A stretch of DNA of 64,000 nt from Flavobacterium reichenbachii (GTDB lineage Bacteria > Bacteroidota > Bacteroidia > Flavobacteriales > Flavobacteriaceae). This document shows, in pieces, positions 42,451-51,779 of the stretch. Below the pieces are notes generated by a model. The model was not told where the DNA came from, searched no databases, and saw only the letters and a program-made list of their open reading frames with translations. The stretch spans positions 1-64,000 of the forward strand of contig NZ_MUHF01000006.1 in assembly GCF_002217435.1 (NCBI RefSeq), in the 5' to 3' direction. Numbering within the stretch: the stretch's first letter is position 1; every line of letters starts with the position of its first letter. A program made the translations under genes and the position numbers.

Positions 42451-43857
42451 ATGAGCGCGAATACCACATTCATACACGATAATTTTTTATTAGAAAATAA
42501 ATTTGCTGAAGAGTTATATCATAATTACTCTAAAAATCAGCCTATTATTGATTACCATAATCACCTTAATCCACAGTTTATTGCAGAAGATAAAATCTTC
42601 GATAATATTACTCAGGTTTGGATTAACGGAGATCACTATAAATGGCGTGCAATGCGTACTCTAGGAATCAATGAACAGTTTGTAACAGGAAATGGTTCTG
42701 ATAAAGATAAATTTGTTAACTGGGCTAAAACAGTTCCGTACACCATGCGTAATCCTTTGTACCACTGGACGCATTTAGAATTGGCTCGTTATTTTGATAT
42801 TTATGATTTATTGAATGAGAAATCAGCGGAGAAAATTTATATCGAAACTTCAGAGAAAATAAATTCTCAAGCGTACAGCACGCAAAACCTTCTTAAAAAA
42901 GTAAATGCTGAATTGGTTTGTACTACAGAAGATCCTATTGATAATTTAGAATTTCACCAGAAATTCTCAAATAATGCAACAGGCATAAAGATGAGTACAG
43001 CATTCAGACCTGACAAAGCCATCTTGATTTCTAATGATGGATATAATGCATATCTGGACACATTAGGGGATGTGTCCGGAGTTGCAATTAATACTTATGC
43101 TGATTTGCTTTCGGCATTAAGAAAAAGAATTGAATTCTTTAATGCAAACGGATGTAAATTAAGTGATCACGGTTTAGATCAGATTTACTTCGAAAACTTT
43201 ACAGAAAATGAAATAAATGCCATTTTCAAAAAGAAAAGAGAAAATGGAGTATTGTCTTCAGAAGAAGCTTTAAAATTCCAAAGTGCTGTTTTGGTATTCT
43301 TATGTGAAACCTATCATGAATTTGGATGGGTACAGCAGTTTCACTTAGGGGCATTGCGTAACAATAATGCTCGTATGCACAGAATTTTAGGACCTGATAC
43401 AGGATGGGATTCTATTGGAGATTATCCACAGGCGCAAAAGCTGTCAAGCTTTTTAAATGCATTAGACAGTAAAGATAAATTGACTAAAACAATTATTTAC
43501 AATCTAAATCCTGCTGATAACGAAGTGATGGCAACAATGATTGGAAATTTTAATGACGGAAGCGTTAGAGGAAAAGTACAGTTTGGATCTGGATGGTGGT
43601 TTTTAGACCAAAAAGACGGAATGACAAAGCAGTTAAATGCACTTTCAAATATGGGATTAATCAGCTGTTTTGTTGGAATGCTGACAGATTCAAGAAGCTT
43701 CTTATCATTCCCAAGACACGAATATTTCAGACGTATTTTATGTAACCTTTTGGGAGACGAAATCAAAAGAGGTGAACTTCCAAATGATATGGAGTGGATC
43801 GGAAAATTAGTTTCTGATATTTCATACAACAATGCAAAAGAGTATTTTAAATTTTAA
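42451..43857 (+). CDS. uxaC: Glucuronate/galacturonate isomerase
   Basis: The 468-aa protein is of normal UxaC length and family. The metal-binding DYHNHLNP lies near residue 30, and late motifs WWFLDQKDGMTKQL and SFPRHEYFRRILC are conserved. It interconverts D-galacturonate and tagaturonate (and glucuronate/fructuronate). It is 25 bp downstream of kduD in one operon. Confidence 0.95.
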   Translation: MSANTTFIHDNFLLENKFAEELYHNYSKNQPIIDYHNHLNPQFIAEDKIFDNITQVWINGDHYKWRAMRTLGINEQFVTGNGSDKDKFVNWAKTVPYTMRNPLYHWTHLELARYFDIYDLLNEKSAEKIYIETSEKINSQAYSTQNLLKKVNAELVCTTEDPIDNLEFHQKFSNNATGIKMSTAFRPDKAILISNDGYNAYLDTLGDVSGVAINTYADLLSALRKRIEFFNANGCKLSDHGLDQIYFENFTENEINAIFKKKRENGVLSSEEALKFQSAVLVFLCETYHEFGWVQQFHLGALRNNNARMHRILGPDTGWDSIGDYPQAQKLSSFLNALDSKDKLTKTIIYNLNPADNEVMATMIGNFNDGSVRGKVQFGSGWWFLDQKDGMTKQLNALSNMGLISCFVGMLTDSRSFLSFPRHEYFRRILCNLLGDEIKRGELPNDMEWIGKLVSDISYNNAKEYFKF

Positions 43858-43867
43858 TTAAGACAGA

Positions 43868-44890
43868 ATGAGTAGAGTAGTTGCATTTGGAGAAATCATG
43901 CTGCGTTTATCAACAGAGAGACATTTACGTTTTTCGCAATCTACGGCATTTGGTGCTACGTATGGAGGCGGGGAGTTTAATGTATGTGTTTCTTTAGCGA
44001 ATTACGGTATAAATGCTGAATTTGTTACACGATTACCTGAAAATGAAATTGGTTTTTCTGCATTAAAAGAAATTAGAAAAATGAATGTTGACTCTAAAAA
44101 CATTGTTTATGGAGGAGAACGCTTAGGAATCTACTTTCTGGAAACAGGAGCAGGAACCCGTGGAAGTAATGTAGTTTATGATCGTGCCCACAGCGCGATG
44201 TCGACTATAGAAAAAGGTCAGGTTGATTGGGAAAAAGTTTTAGATGGAGCAGAATGGTTTCATTGGAGCGGTATTACTCCTGCAATCTCTCAAAGTGCAG
44301 CTGAAGCATGTCTGGAAGCAATTAAAACGGCTCATAAAAAAGGAATTAAAATTTCATGTGACTTAAACTATAGATCAAAACTTTGGCAGTATGGCAAAAC
44401 GCCAAGTGAGGTAATGCCGGAAATGCTAAAATACAGCAATGTTATTTTAGGAGATATTGATACAGCATATTTTATGCTTGGAATCCCGAAAGTAAATCCA
44501 AATTATCAGGATGAAAAAACACTTCCAGCTGTATATGACAAATTGTTTGAATTAATTCCTAACCTAAAAATCGCCGCAACAACACTTCGTTATTCTGTTA
44601 GTGCTTCTCACCAAAGAATTGGCGGCATTTTATACGACGGAAAAGCAATTTACAGCGCAGCAGTAAAAGAAGTAACTCCGGTCGTGGATAGAGTAGGAAG
44701 CGGTGATGCATTTATGGGCGGATTGATTTACGGTTTGCTGGAATATCAAAGTAATAACCAAAGAGCGTTAGATTTTGCAGTGGCAGCTTGTTGTTTAAAA
44801 CATACTATTGCAGGAGATTATAACTTGGTTACTTTAAAAGAAGTAGAGAATATGATTGATGGTGATGGTTCTGCATTAGTGTCAAGATAA
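43868..44890 (+). CDS. kdgK: 2-dehydro-3-deoxygluconokinase (PfkB family)
   Basis: The 340-aa PfkB-family kinase has the N-terminal GGEFNVCVSLANYG substrate region and the C-terminal signature DRVGSGDAFMGGLIYG with the catalytic Asp. It phosphorylates KDG to KDPG. Placement 10 bp after uxaC and 11 bp before kdgA supports the specific substrate. Confidence 0.93.
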   Translation: MSRVVAFGEIMLRLSTERHLRFSQSTAFGATYGGGEFNVCVSLANYGINAEFVTRLPENEIGFSALKEIRKMNVDSKNIVYGGERLGIYFLETGAGTRGSNVVYDRAHSAMSTIEKGQVDWEKVLDGAEWFHWSGITPAISQSAAEACLEAIKTAHKKGIKISCDLNYRSKLWQYGKTPSEVMPEMLKYSNVILGDIDTAYFMLGIPKVNPNYQDEKTLPAVYDKLFELIPNLKIAATTLRYSVSASHQRIGGILYDGKAIYSAAVKEVTPVVDRVGSGDAFMGGLIYGLLEYQSNNQRALDFAVAACCLKHTIAGDYNLVTLKEVENMIDGDGSALVSR

Positions 44891-44901
44891 TTAATAAAGA
44901 A

Positions 44902-45570
44902 ATGGCAAAATATTCAAGAATTGAAGTGGCTTCACAAATGAAAGAAAACGGAATGGTTCCGCTGTTTTTTCATTCGGATATTGAATTAAGCAAAAAAGTG
45001 CTGAAAGCTTGTTATGATGGTGGTTCCAGATTGATGGAGTTTACAAGCAGAGGTGATTTTGCTCATGAAGTATTTGGAGCTTTAAACAAATATGCTTTAG
45101 CAGAACTGCCGGGAATGATTTTAGGTGTTGGTTCTATTACAGATGCAGCTTCGGCTTCTTTGTACATGAGTTTAGGAGCTAATTTTATTGTAACACCAGT
45201 TTTTAGAGAAGATATTGCAATTGCCTGCAATCGACGTAAAGTATTATGGTCACCAGGCTGTGGAACTCTTACTGAAATTGCAAGAGCAGAAGAATTAGGG
45301 TGTGAAATTGTAAAATTATTTCCAGCTGATATTTACGGTCCGGAATTTATAAAAGCCATAAAAGGACCGTGTCCGTGGACAAGCATAATGCCTACAGGCG
45401 GTGTTTATCCAACGGTAGAAAGTTTAAGTTCTTGGTTAAATGCAGGTGCAACTTGTGTTGGTTTAGGTTCACAATTGATTTCAAAAGACATACTAGACAA
45501 TAAAGACTTTGACGCATTGACAACAAAGGTCAGTCAGGTTCTTGATATTATAAAAGAGATTAGAAAATAG
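44902..45570 (+). CDS. kdgA: KDPG aldolase (2-keto-4-hydroxyglutarate aldolase family)
   Basis: The 222-aa class I aldolase has the catalytic Glu region RLMEFTSRGD, TPVFREDIAIACNRR, and the Schiff-base Lys in CEIVKLFPADIYG (about residue 140), then MPTGGVYP. It splits KDPG into pyruvate and glyceraldehyde-3-phosphate, the exit of both pectin branches. A 218-bp gap follows to uxaB, holding no gene; TTTG (45690) and a TTCATTTG box suggest a weak separate promoter without an operator. Confidence 0.94.
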   Translation: MAKYSRIEVASQMKENGMVPLFFHSDIELSKKVLKACYDGGSRLMEFTSRGDFAHEVFGALNKYALAELPGMILGVGSITDAASASLYMSLGANFIVTPVFREDIAIACNRRKVLWSPGCGTLTEIARAEELGCEIVKLFPADIYGPEFIKAIKGPCPWTSIMPTGGVYPTVESLSSWLNAGATCVGLGSQLISKDILDNKDFDALTTKVSQVLDIIKEIRK

Positions 45571-45788
45571 ATTAAGGGGTAATCATGCCAACTCCTTATT
45601 TTATAAGTTTTTTTTAGATTTTTAGAGATTGTAATTGAACGTTACGCTTGAAAAATTTAGCCCGCCATTCCTCACAGCAGGTTTTATTTTGTTAATCGGG
45701 TGTAATGTTTCATTTGCAATTTAAAAGGCAGAAATAAAGAAATAAGGTTTATAAATGGTTATTTATAACGCATTAAAGAAAATTTAAA

Positions 45789-47234
45789 ATGAAAAAATTA
45801 AATAGAATAAATACAGGATTAGAAAAGTTACAGCCAATTAAGGTAGTTCAGTTTGGAGAAGGTAACTTTTTAAGAGCCTTTGTTGATTATGCTTTTGACA
45901 AACTAAATAAAGAAGTTGATTTTAATGCCGGTATTGCAATAGTTCAACCTTTGAAAGACGGTATGGTAAATATGATTAACGATCAGGACGGTCTTTATAC
46001 CTTATTTATGAACGGAATTAAAAAAGGTGAAAAGATACAGGATATTGAGTTAATTACTAATATTGTAAAAACTATAAACCCATATACTGAATTTGCAAAT
46101 TATTTGGCTTTAGCCAAAGAAGAAGAACTTCAGTTTATTGTTTCTAATACTACAGAAGCTGGAATTGAATTTATTGAAAGTGATACTCCAGACATGCAGC
46201 CACCAGTGTCATTTCCTGCAAAATTGACGGTTTTATTATATGAAAGATTTAAACTTTTTAATGGAGATGCTTCTAAAGGAGTTACAATAATTCCTTGTGA
46301 ATTAATTGATTATAACTCTGAGACGCTTAAAAAATATATTTTACAATATGTTGATTTATGGAAATTAGAAGATGCATTTAAAACTTGGGTATCAGATGCT
46401 TGTACCTATCATAGTACTTTGGTTGACAGAATTGTTCCTGGATATCCAAGAGCTGAAATTGAAGAATACAATAATAAATTAGATTATGAGGACAATTTAA
46501 TTGTTGCGGCTGAACCTTTTTTCCTTTGGGCTATTGAAGGCGGGGATGATTTAAAAGCAAAATTGCCTTTTCACAAAACAGATTTGAATGTAAAAATCGT
46601 TGATGATATACGTCCTTTTAAAATGATTAAAGTTCGTATTTTAAACGGTGCGCATACGGCAATGGTTCCTTTTTCACTTTTGCACGGTAATAAATTAGTA
46701 ATGGAAACTGTTAACGGAGATTTTACCGGAAAATTTGTAAATAGCGTTATTAGTGAAATTAGTGAAACTCTTGATATGGACAAAAATGAAATTACGGCCT
46801 ATTCTGAGGAAGTAATGGACCGATTTAAAAATCCATTTATCAAACATGCACTTGCTGATATTGCATTAAATTCTGTATCGAAATTCAAAGTAAGAGTTTT
46901 GCCTAGTTTATTAGGATATTATAATGCTAACAAAAAATTGCCTGTTAATTTGACTTTTTCATTAGCGAGTTTAATTCGTTTCTACAAAGGAACTTGGAAT
47001 GGTCAAAGCTTACCGGTTAAAGATGGTGAAGATATTGTTTTATTTTTTGATGGTCTTTGGAAATCAGATGATTATGAAAAAATAGCAAGACTTACATTGC
47101 AAAATAAAAGTTTCTGGGATGAAGATTTAACAGAAATCCCTGGATTGACAAAAGCAATTACAATTGCATTAGAAGAAATTGATGCAAATGGTATTGAAGC
47201 TGGCTTTGCTAAGTTTCAAGAAAGAATAAAATAA
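45789..47234 (+). CDS. uxaB: Tagaturonate reductase (altronate oxidoreductase)
   Basis: The 481-aa protein belongs to the mannitol dehydrogenase/UxaB family. The Rossmann opening QFGEGNFLRAFVDYAFDKLN is followed by the catalytic region with the Lys in FKMIKVRILNGAHTAM and a helical C-terminal domain. It reduces tagaturonate to altronate with NADH. It lies 40 bp before uxaA, its pathway successor. Confidence 0.94.
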   Translation: MKKLNRINTGLEKLQPIKVVQFGEGNFLRAFVDYAFDKLNKEVDFNAGIAIVQPLKDGMVNMINDQDGLYTLFMNGIKKGEKIQDIELITNIVKTINPYTEFANYLALAKEEELQFIVSNTTEAGIEFIESDTPDMQPPVSFPAKLTVLLYERFKLFNGDASKGVTIIPCELIDYNSETLKKYILQYVDLWKLEDAFKTWVSDACTYHSTLVDRIVPGYPRAEIEEYNNKLDYEDNLIVAAEPFFLWAIEGGDDLKAKLPFHKTDLNVKIVDDIRPFKMIKVRILNGAHTAMVPFSLLHGNKLVMETVNGDFTGKFVNSVISEISETLDMDKNEITAYSEEVMDRFKNPFIKHALADIALNSVSKFKVRVLPSLLGYYNANKKLPVNLTFSLASLIRFYKGTWNGQSLPVKDGEDIVLFFDGLWKSDDYEKIARLTLQNKSFWDEDLTEIPGLTKAITIALEEIDANGIEAGFAKFQERIK

Positions 47235-47274
47235 AAAAAAAACACATAAAAAGAACAAAGAACAAAGGTTAATT

Positions 47275-48897
47275 ATGGCAACGCAGAAAAAATTAATAAA
47301 AGTTCATCCTACTGATAATGTAGCGGTAGCTTTGGTAAATCTTACAGCAGGCGAAGTAATTGATTTTGAAGGAGAATCAATTACCGTTGAGTCTGATGTA
47401 AAAATGAAACATAAGATTGCAATGGTTCCTTTTAATGTAGGAGACAGAATCATTATGTATGGTGTTTTGGTGGGAAAAGCAAGTGCAAGAATCGAAAAAG
47501 GAGGATTGCTTTCTACTTTGAACGTAAAACACGAAAGTGATAAAGTTACTGGTAAAACAGAAACTATTGGCTGGAATGCCCCAAATGTAGATAAATGGAA
47601 AGACAGAACGTGGCAGGGCTATCACAGAGAAGACGGGCAAGTAGGAACAGAGAATGTTTGGTTGTTTTTTCCTTTAGTTTTTTGTGAAAACAGAAACATC
47701 GAAATCTTAAAAGATATTTTTGAGAAAGAATTGATGAAACCTAAAGAAAACGATTATCAATTATTGCTGCGTTCTTTGGTGAAAACTGAAACTGGAGGTA
47801 CTGGTAATGAAGCAGCTCATAATGATGCTAATTTATTTAATAATATCGAAGTTAAATTTATTACACACCAAGGCGGTTGCGGCGGAATTCGTCAGGATTC
47901 TCACAGTTTGGCTAAGTTATTGGCTGGTTATGTAAATAATCCAAACGTGGCTGGAGCTACAGTTTTGAGTTTAGGATGTCAGAACCTGCAGATTCAGATC
48001 TTTAAAGATGCATTAGACGCTATAAATCCAAACAGTAAAAAACCTGTTTTGATTTACGACCAGCAGGCTATTGGAACAATAGAAACAATGCTTAGCAGTG
48101 TTGTAAAAGATACTTTTGATGCTATCAAAAAAGCAAACGAAATTAAAAGAACTCCGGCGCCATTATCTAAACTAAGAATTGGATTAGAATGCGGTGGTTC
48201 TGATGGTTTCTCTGGAATTTCTGCAAACCCAACATTAGGAGTGTTATCTGATCATTTAGTTGCTTTGGGAGGAACTACGATTCTTTCTGAATTTCCTGAA
48301 TTATGCGGAGTAGAACAGGAATTAGTAAATCGTTGTGTAGATGATAAGGATGGAAAACGTTTCTTAGACTTAATGCAATGGTACGAAAAAACAGTTGTAG
48401 ATGCAGGTTCAGGATTTGATATGAATCCTTCTCCAGGTAACATTAAAGACGGTTTGATTACAGATGCAATGAAATCGGCTGGTGCTGCTAAAAAAGGAGG
48501 GACTTCACCAATTACAGGTGTTTTCGATTATGGAGAATATATTAATGAACCAGGCTTTACATTGTTATGTACGCCAGGAAATGACGTAGAATGTACTACT
48601 GCAATGGTGGGTTCCGGAGCGAATATGGTATTGTTTACAACAGGTTTGGGAACTCCGACAGGAAATCCTATTGCGCCAGTTGTAAAAATTTCATCAAACA
48701 CTCAATTAGCAAATAAAATGTCTGATATTATTGATATTGATACTGGTGGAATTATTACTGGAGAAAAATCAATTAACGAGATGGCAGACGAAATGTTAGA
48801 GTTTATCATTGATGTTGCCAGCGGTACTATTAAGACCAAAGCAGCAATCTTAAATCAAAATGATTTTATTCCTTGGAAAAGAGGAGTATCTCTATAA
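47275..48897 (+). CDS. uxaA: Altronate dehydratase
   Basis: The 540-aa full-length UxaA has an N-terminal SAF domain (about 1-100) joined to the UxaA dehydratase core. The core motifs include GGTGNEAAHND, HQGGCGGIRQDS (Fe-binding Cys), LGCQNLQ, GLECGGSDGFSGISANP and CTPGNDVECTTAMVGSGANM. It dehydrates altronate to KDG. It is the last gene of the catabolic run; a long-loop inverted repeat separates it from the convergent lacI. Confidence 0.95.
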   Translation: MATQKKLIKVHPTDNVAVALVNLTAGEVIDFEGESITVESDVKMKHKIAMVPFNVGDRIIMYGVLVGKASARIEKGGLLSTLNVKHESDKVTGKTETIGWNAPNVDKWKDRTWQGYHREDGQVGTENVWLFFPLVFCENRNIEILKDIFEKELMKPKENDYQLLLRSLVKTETGGTGNEAAHNDANLFNNIEVKFITHQGGCGGIRQDSHSLAKLLAGYVNNPNVAGATVLSLGCQNLQIQIFKDALDAINPNSKKPVLIYDQQAIGTIETMLSSVVKDTFDAIKKANEIKRTPAPLSKLRIGLECGGSDGFSGISANPTLGVLSDHLVALGGTTILSEFPELCGVEQELVNRCVDDKDGKRFLDLMQWYEKTVVDAGSGFDMNPSPGNIKDGLITDAMKSAGAAKKGGTSPITGVFDYGEYINEPGFTLLCTPGNDVECTTAMVGSGANMVLFTTGLGTPTGNPIAPVVKISSNTQLANKMSDIIDIDTGGIITGEKSINEMADEMLEFIIDVASGTIKTKAAILNQNDFIPWKRGVSL

Positions 48898-48911
48898 AAA
48901 AATAAGATTTT

Positions 48912-48980
48912 ACCATATAAGTTATACTAAGTTTTGATATAAAGCACAAAGCTAAGATGAACTTAAATCACTTATATGGT
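48912..48980. terminator. Long-loop inverted repeat between uxaA and lacI
   Basis: ACCATATAAGT and ACTTATATGGT pair perfectly over 11 bp with a 47-nt loop. Its place between two convergent stops suggests a bidirectional transcription end. Confidence 0.5.
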
Positions 48981-48988
48981 TATAAAAA

Positions 48989-50017
48989 TTAAAAGGTAGT
49001 TCTTGAAGATGATTTACGAATGTGTAATTCTGGCGCGAGAACTACCTTTTTTTCGATTTTGATAGTTTCAGTTTTATCAACTTGCTCTAAGAACACACGT
49101 GCAGACATTTTTCCCATTTCAAGCGGAGACTGATCTACAGAAGTAATCGATAATTCCATGAATTTAGTAAAAGGTTCGTTACTAAAACCTGCTACGCAAA
49201 ACTCTTTCGGGATGTTTATGTTTTTGTCCTTCAACTCCTGAATCGCTCCTAAGGCAGCAAAATCGCTAGATGAAAATATCGCATCCGGCGGTGTTTCAAG
49301 TCTTAATAAAATATTTATTGCTTCTTTTCCTGCATCTACACTACTTCTGGTGCGAATAACATATTCTTCTTTAAATGTCATTCCGTTATCCAGCAAAGCC
49401 TGCTTGTAACCTAAAAATCTATTTTTAAAAATTTCTAAGGACTGATCTCCCGAAAAGTGCGCAATAGATTTACATCCTTCGTCTATTAAATGTTTTGTTG
49501 CTATATAGCCGCCTTTAAAATCGTTGATTGTAACGGAGCTGACCCCTTCAATATGTTTACTTCTGTCAAAAAATATAAGCGGTACATTTTTGTTTAACAC
49601 ATATTGAAAAGCACTATTATTTTCGTCGGTAACATCGGTTACAGACATCATAATACCGTCTACCTGAGCGTCTATTAAAGTGTGCAGATTTTCATTTTCT
49701 CTTTTAGGACTCTCGTGTGTCTGGCAGATAATTACTTGATAACCATGAGGATGAAGTTCTTCTTCTATGCCTCTAATTACAGAAGCAAAAAAGTTGCTGT
49801 CTATACGAGGAACAATTACTCCGATATTATTACTGCGTCCGCTTTTAAGAGCTAAAGCCAATTTATTCTGCTTGTAATTCATGGCGGCAGCAGTTTTGAT
49901 AACCAGCTCGCGTGTACTTTCTTTAATCTTAGGATTGTTGTTTAACGCCCTAGAAACAGTTGCAGCGGTGATATTTAGTTTTTCGGCAATATCATAAATG
50001 GTTATTTTTTCGCTCAT
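48989..50017 (-). CDS. LacI family regulator of pectin/uronate genes
   Basis: The 342-aa protein has an N-terminal LacI helix-turn-helix (ITIYDIAEKLNITAATVSRAL, residues 5-25), the hinge helix KLALALKSGRSNNIG (52-66) and a periplasmic-binding-protein-like effector domain to about 335. It lies between the uronate catabolic genes and the depolymerase operon and is divergent from the latter. The palindromes listed at 37623, 40761, 50084 and 50248 fit LacI-type operators. A pathway intermediate such as KDG or galacturonate is the likely inducer; not shown by the sequence. Confidence 0.92.
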   Translation of the reverse strand: MSEKITIYDIAEKLNITAATVSRALNNNPKIKESTRELVIKTAAAMNYKQNKLALALKSGRSNNIGVIVPRIDSNFFASVIRGIEEELHPHGYQVIICQTHESPKRENENLHTLIDAQVDGIMMSVTDVTDENNSAFQYVLNKNVPLIFFDRSKHIEGVSSVTINDFKGGYIATKHLIDEGCKSIAHFSGDQSLEIFKNRFLGYKQALLDNGMTFKEEYVIRTRSSVDAGKEAINILLRLETPPDAIFSSSDFAALGAIQELKDKNINIPKEFCVAGFSNEPFTKFMELSITSVDQSPLEMGKMSARVFLEQVDKTETIKIEKKVVLAPELHIRKSSSRTTF

Positions 50018-50083
50018 TTAAAAAATAGGTTTTCGGATTAATTCTAGACAAAAATACATTTTTTTTATATATCAAATATAAAA

Positions 50084-50097
50084 TGTTATCGATTACC
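50084..50097 (-). promoter_or_regulatory. LacI-type operator upstream of lacI
   Basis: TGTTATCGATTACC keeps the ATCGAT centre and both outer arms with two mismatches to the perfect palindrome. It lies 66 bp before the lacI start and suggests autoregulation. The gap 50018-50305 holds this site, the next promoter and no gene. Confidence 0.7.
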
Positions 50098-50215
50098 AAT
50101 AACTGTAACTAAAACGTTTTCAGTTCTACAATGATAATAAATTATGTCTTTTTTTGCATTAAATGTAATTATAAATTGTAATAAAAATTAAATATACATT
50201 TTTTTTCTAAATAAA

Positions 50216-50261
50216 TTTGGTGCATTAGAACAATTTATCTATTTTCGTGTAATCGATTACA
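50216..50261 (+). promoter_or_regulatory. Promoter and LacI operator of the pectin depolymerase operon
   Basis: TTTG (50216-50219), 20 nt, TATTTTCG (50240-50247, one mismatch to TAnnTTTG), then the perfect palindrome TGTAATCGATTACA (50248-50261) with no gap. It drives GH28, SusC/D and the genes after them. Confidence 0.85.
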
Positions 50262-50305
50262 TCTTAATTGATTTTTTCGTTTATAAATCTGAATATACTG
50301 CACAA

Positions 50306-51745
50306 ATGATTATAGATAAAGTTATATCGCTTAAATCGGCTGTTTGTTTTATTGCAATTAGCCTTATGATTTTGTCCTGTGCAAAACAAACGACTGTTGT
50401 TTCTGAAACAGATCCATGGAAAAGAATGGAATTAGTTATAAAAAGTATTCCTGAAACGCACTTTATAAACAAAACATATAATATCAATGATTTTGGTGCT
50501 GTTGCCGATGGCAAAACTTTAAATACAAATGCTTTTGAAAAAGCAATTAAGGAATGTGCTGCAAATGGAGGCGGAAAAGTTTTGGTTCCAAACGGGAAAT
50601 ACCTGACCGGACCAATTCATTTAGAAAGTAATGTAAATCTACACCTTGAAGATAACGCTGAAATTCTTTTTAGTTTAAATCCAAAAGATTATCCAATAGT
50701 GCATACTTCATGGGAAGGTACAGAAGTGATGAATTACTCACCTCTTATATATGCAAAAAACAAAACCAATGTTGCTGTAACAGGAAAAGGTATTCTTAAC
50801 GGTCAGGCTGATAAAACCAATTGGTGGATTTGGTCTGGAGGTAAAGACTATGGCTGGAAAAAAGGAATTCCATCTCAAAATGATCCGCAGAATCGTGAAG
50901 TTTTGGTAGAAATGGCAGAAAAAGGAACTCCTGTATCTGAAAGAGTTTTTGGAGAAGGCCGTTACTTACGTCCAAATTTTATTGAGTTTTTTGAATGTAA
51001 TACTGTTTTAATAAAAGATGTTACAATCATAAATTCTCCTTTTTGGATTCTTCATCCATTAAAAACAAATAATATGATTATTGACGGAGTTACAGTAAAC
51101 AGCCACGGTCCTAATAATGACGGCTGCGATCCGGAATATTCTCAAAATATACTAATCAGAAACTGCACTTTTAATACTGGGGACGATTGTATTGCAATTA
51201 AAGCGGGACGTGATGCCGACGGCAGAAGAGTGGCAATCCCGAGTAAAAATATTATTGTGCAGAATTGTAAAATGATCGACGGTCACGGCGGTGTTGTGAT
51301 CGGAAGCGAAATTTCTGCGGGAGTAAACAATGTTTATGTAGAGAATTGCATAATGGACAGTCCGAATCTTGATCGTGCCATTCGTATTAAAACGAATTCA
51401 AAACGAGGTGGTATTATTGAAGATGTATTCGTTAGAAACCTGGAAGTTGGAACAGTAAAAGAATGTGTTTTGAAACTCAACATGTTTTATAATGTATACG
51501 GCTCTCAGACCGGAAATTTTATACCTACAATCAGAAATATAAGCTTAGAGAATGTAACTGTCAAAAACGGTGGTAAATACAGTGTTTGGGCAGAGGGATA
51601 CAAAGAATCGCCAGTTGAAAATATTACTTTGAAAAACGTAAAAATTCAAAAAGTAGATTCTATCTATTTATTAAAAAACGTAAAAAACATAAACTTTATA
51701 AATACGTACATCAATGACAAAAAAGTAGAATCAATTAAAAATTAA
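50306..51745 (+). CDS. GH28 polygalacturonase-like lipoprotein
   Basis: The 479-aa protein has a lipoprotein signal (SLMILSC, Cys25) and a right-handed beta-helix of GH28. The active-site motifs are NNDGCDPE, TGDDCIAIKAGRD, GHGGVVIGSE and RIKTN, carrying the Asp triad, His and Lys/Arg. It hydrolyses alpha-1,4-galacturonic bonds in homogalacturonan or related units; exo versus endo and rhamnogalacturonan preference are not decided. It is first in the depolymerase operon, 34 bp before susC. Confidence 0.92.
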   Translation: MIIDKVISLKSAVCFIAISLMILSCAKQTTVVSETDPWKRMELVIKSIPETHFINKTYNINDFGAVADGKTLNTNAFEKAIKECAANGGGKVLVPNGKYLTGPIHLESNVNLHLEDNAEILFSLNPKDYPIVHTSWEGTEVMNYSPLIYAKNKTNVAVTGKGILNGQADKTNWWIWSGGKDYGWKKGIPSQNDPQNREVLVEMAEKGTPVSERVFGEGRYLRPNFIEFFECNTVLIKDVTIINSPFWILHPLKTNNMIIDGVTVNSHGPNNDGCDPEYSQNILIRNCTFNTGDDCIAIKAGRDADGRRVAIPSKNIIVQNCKMIDGHGGVVIGSEISAGVNNVYVENCIMDSPNLDRAIRIKTNSKRGGIIEDVFVRNLEVGTVKECVLKLNMFYNVYGSQTGNFIPTIRNISLENVTVKNGGKYSVWAEGYKESPVENITLKNVKIQKVDSIYLLKNVKNINFINTYINDKKVESIKN

Positions 51746-51779
51746 ACAACTATCAATTAACCAAACAATTAAACCACTT

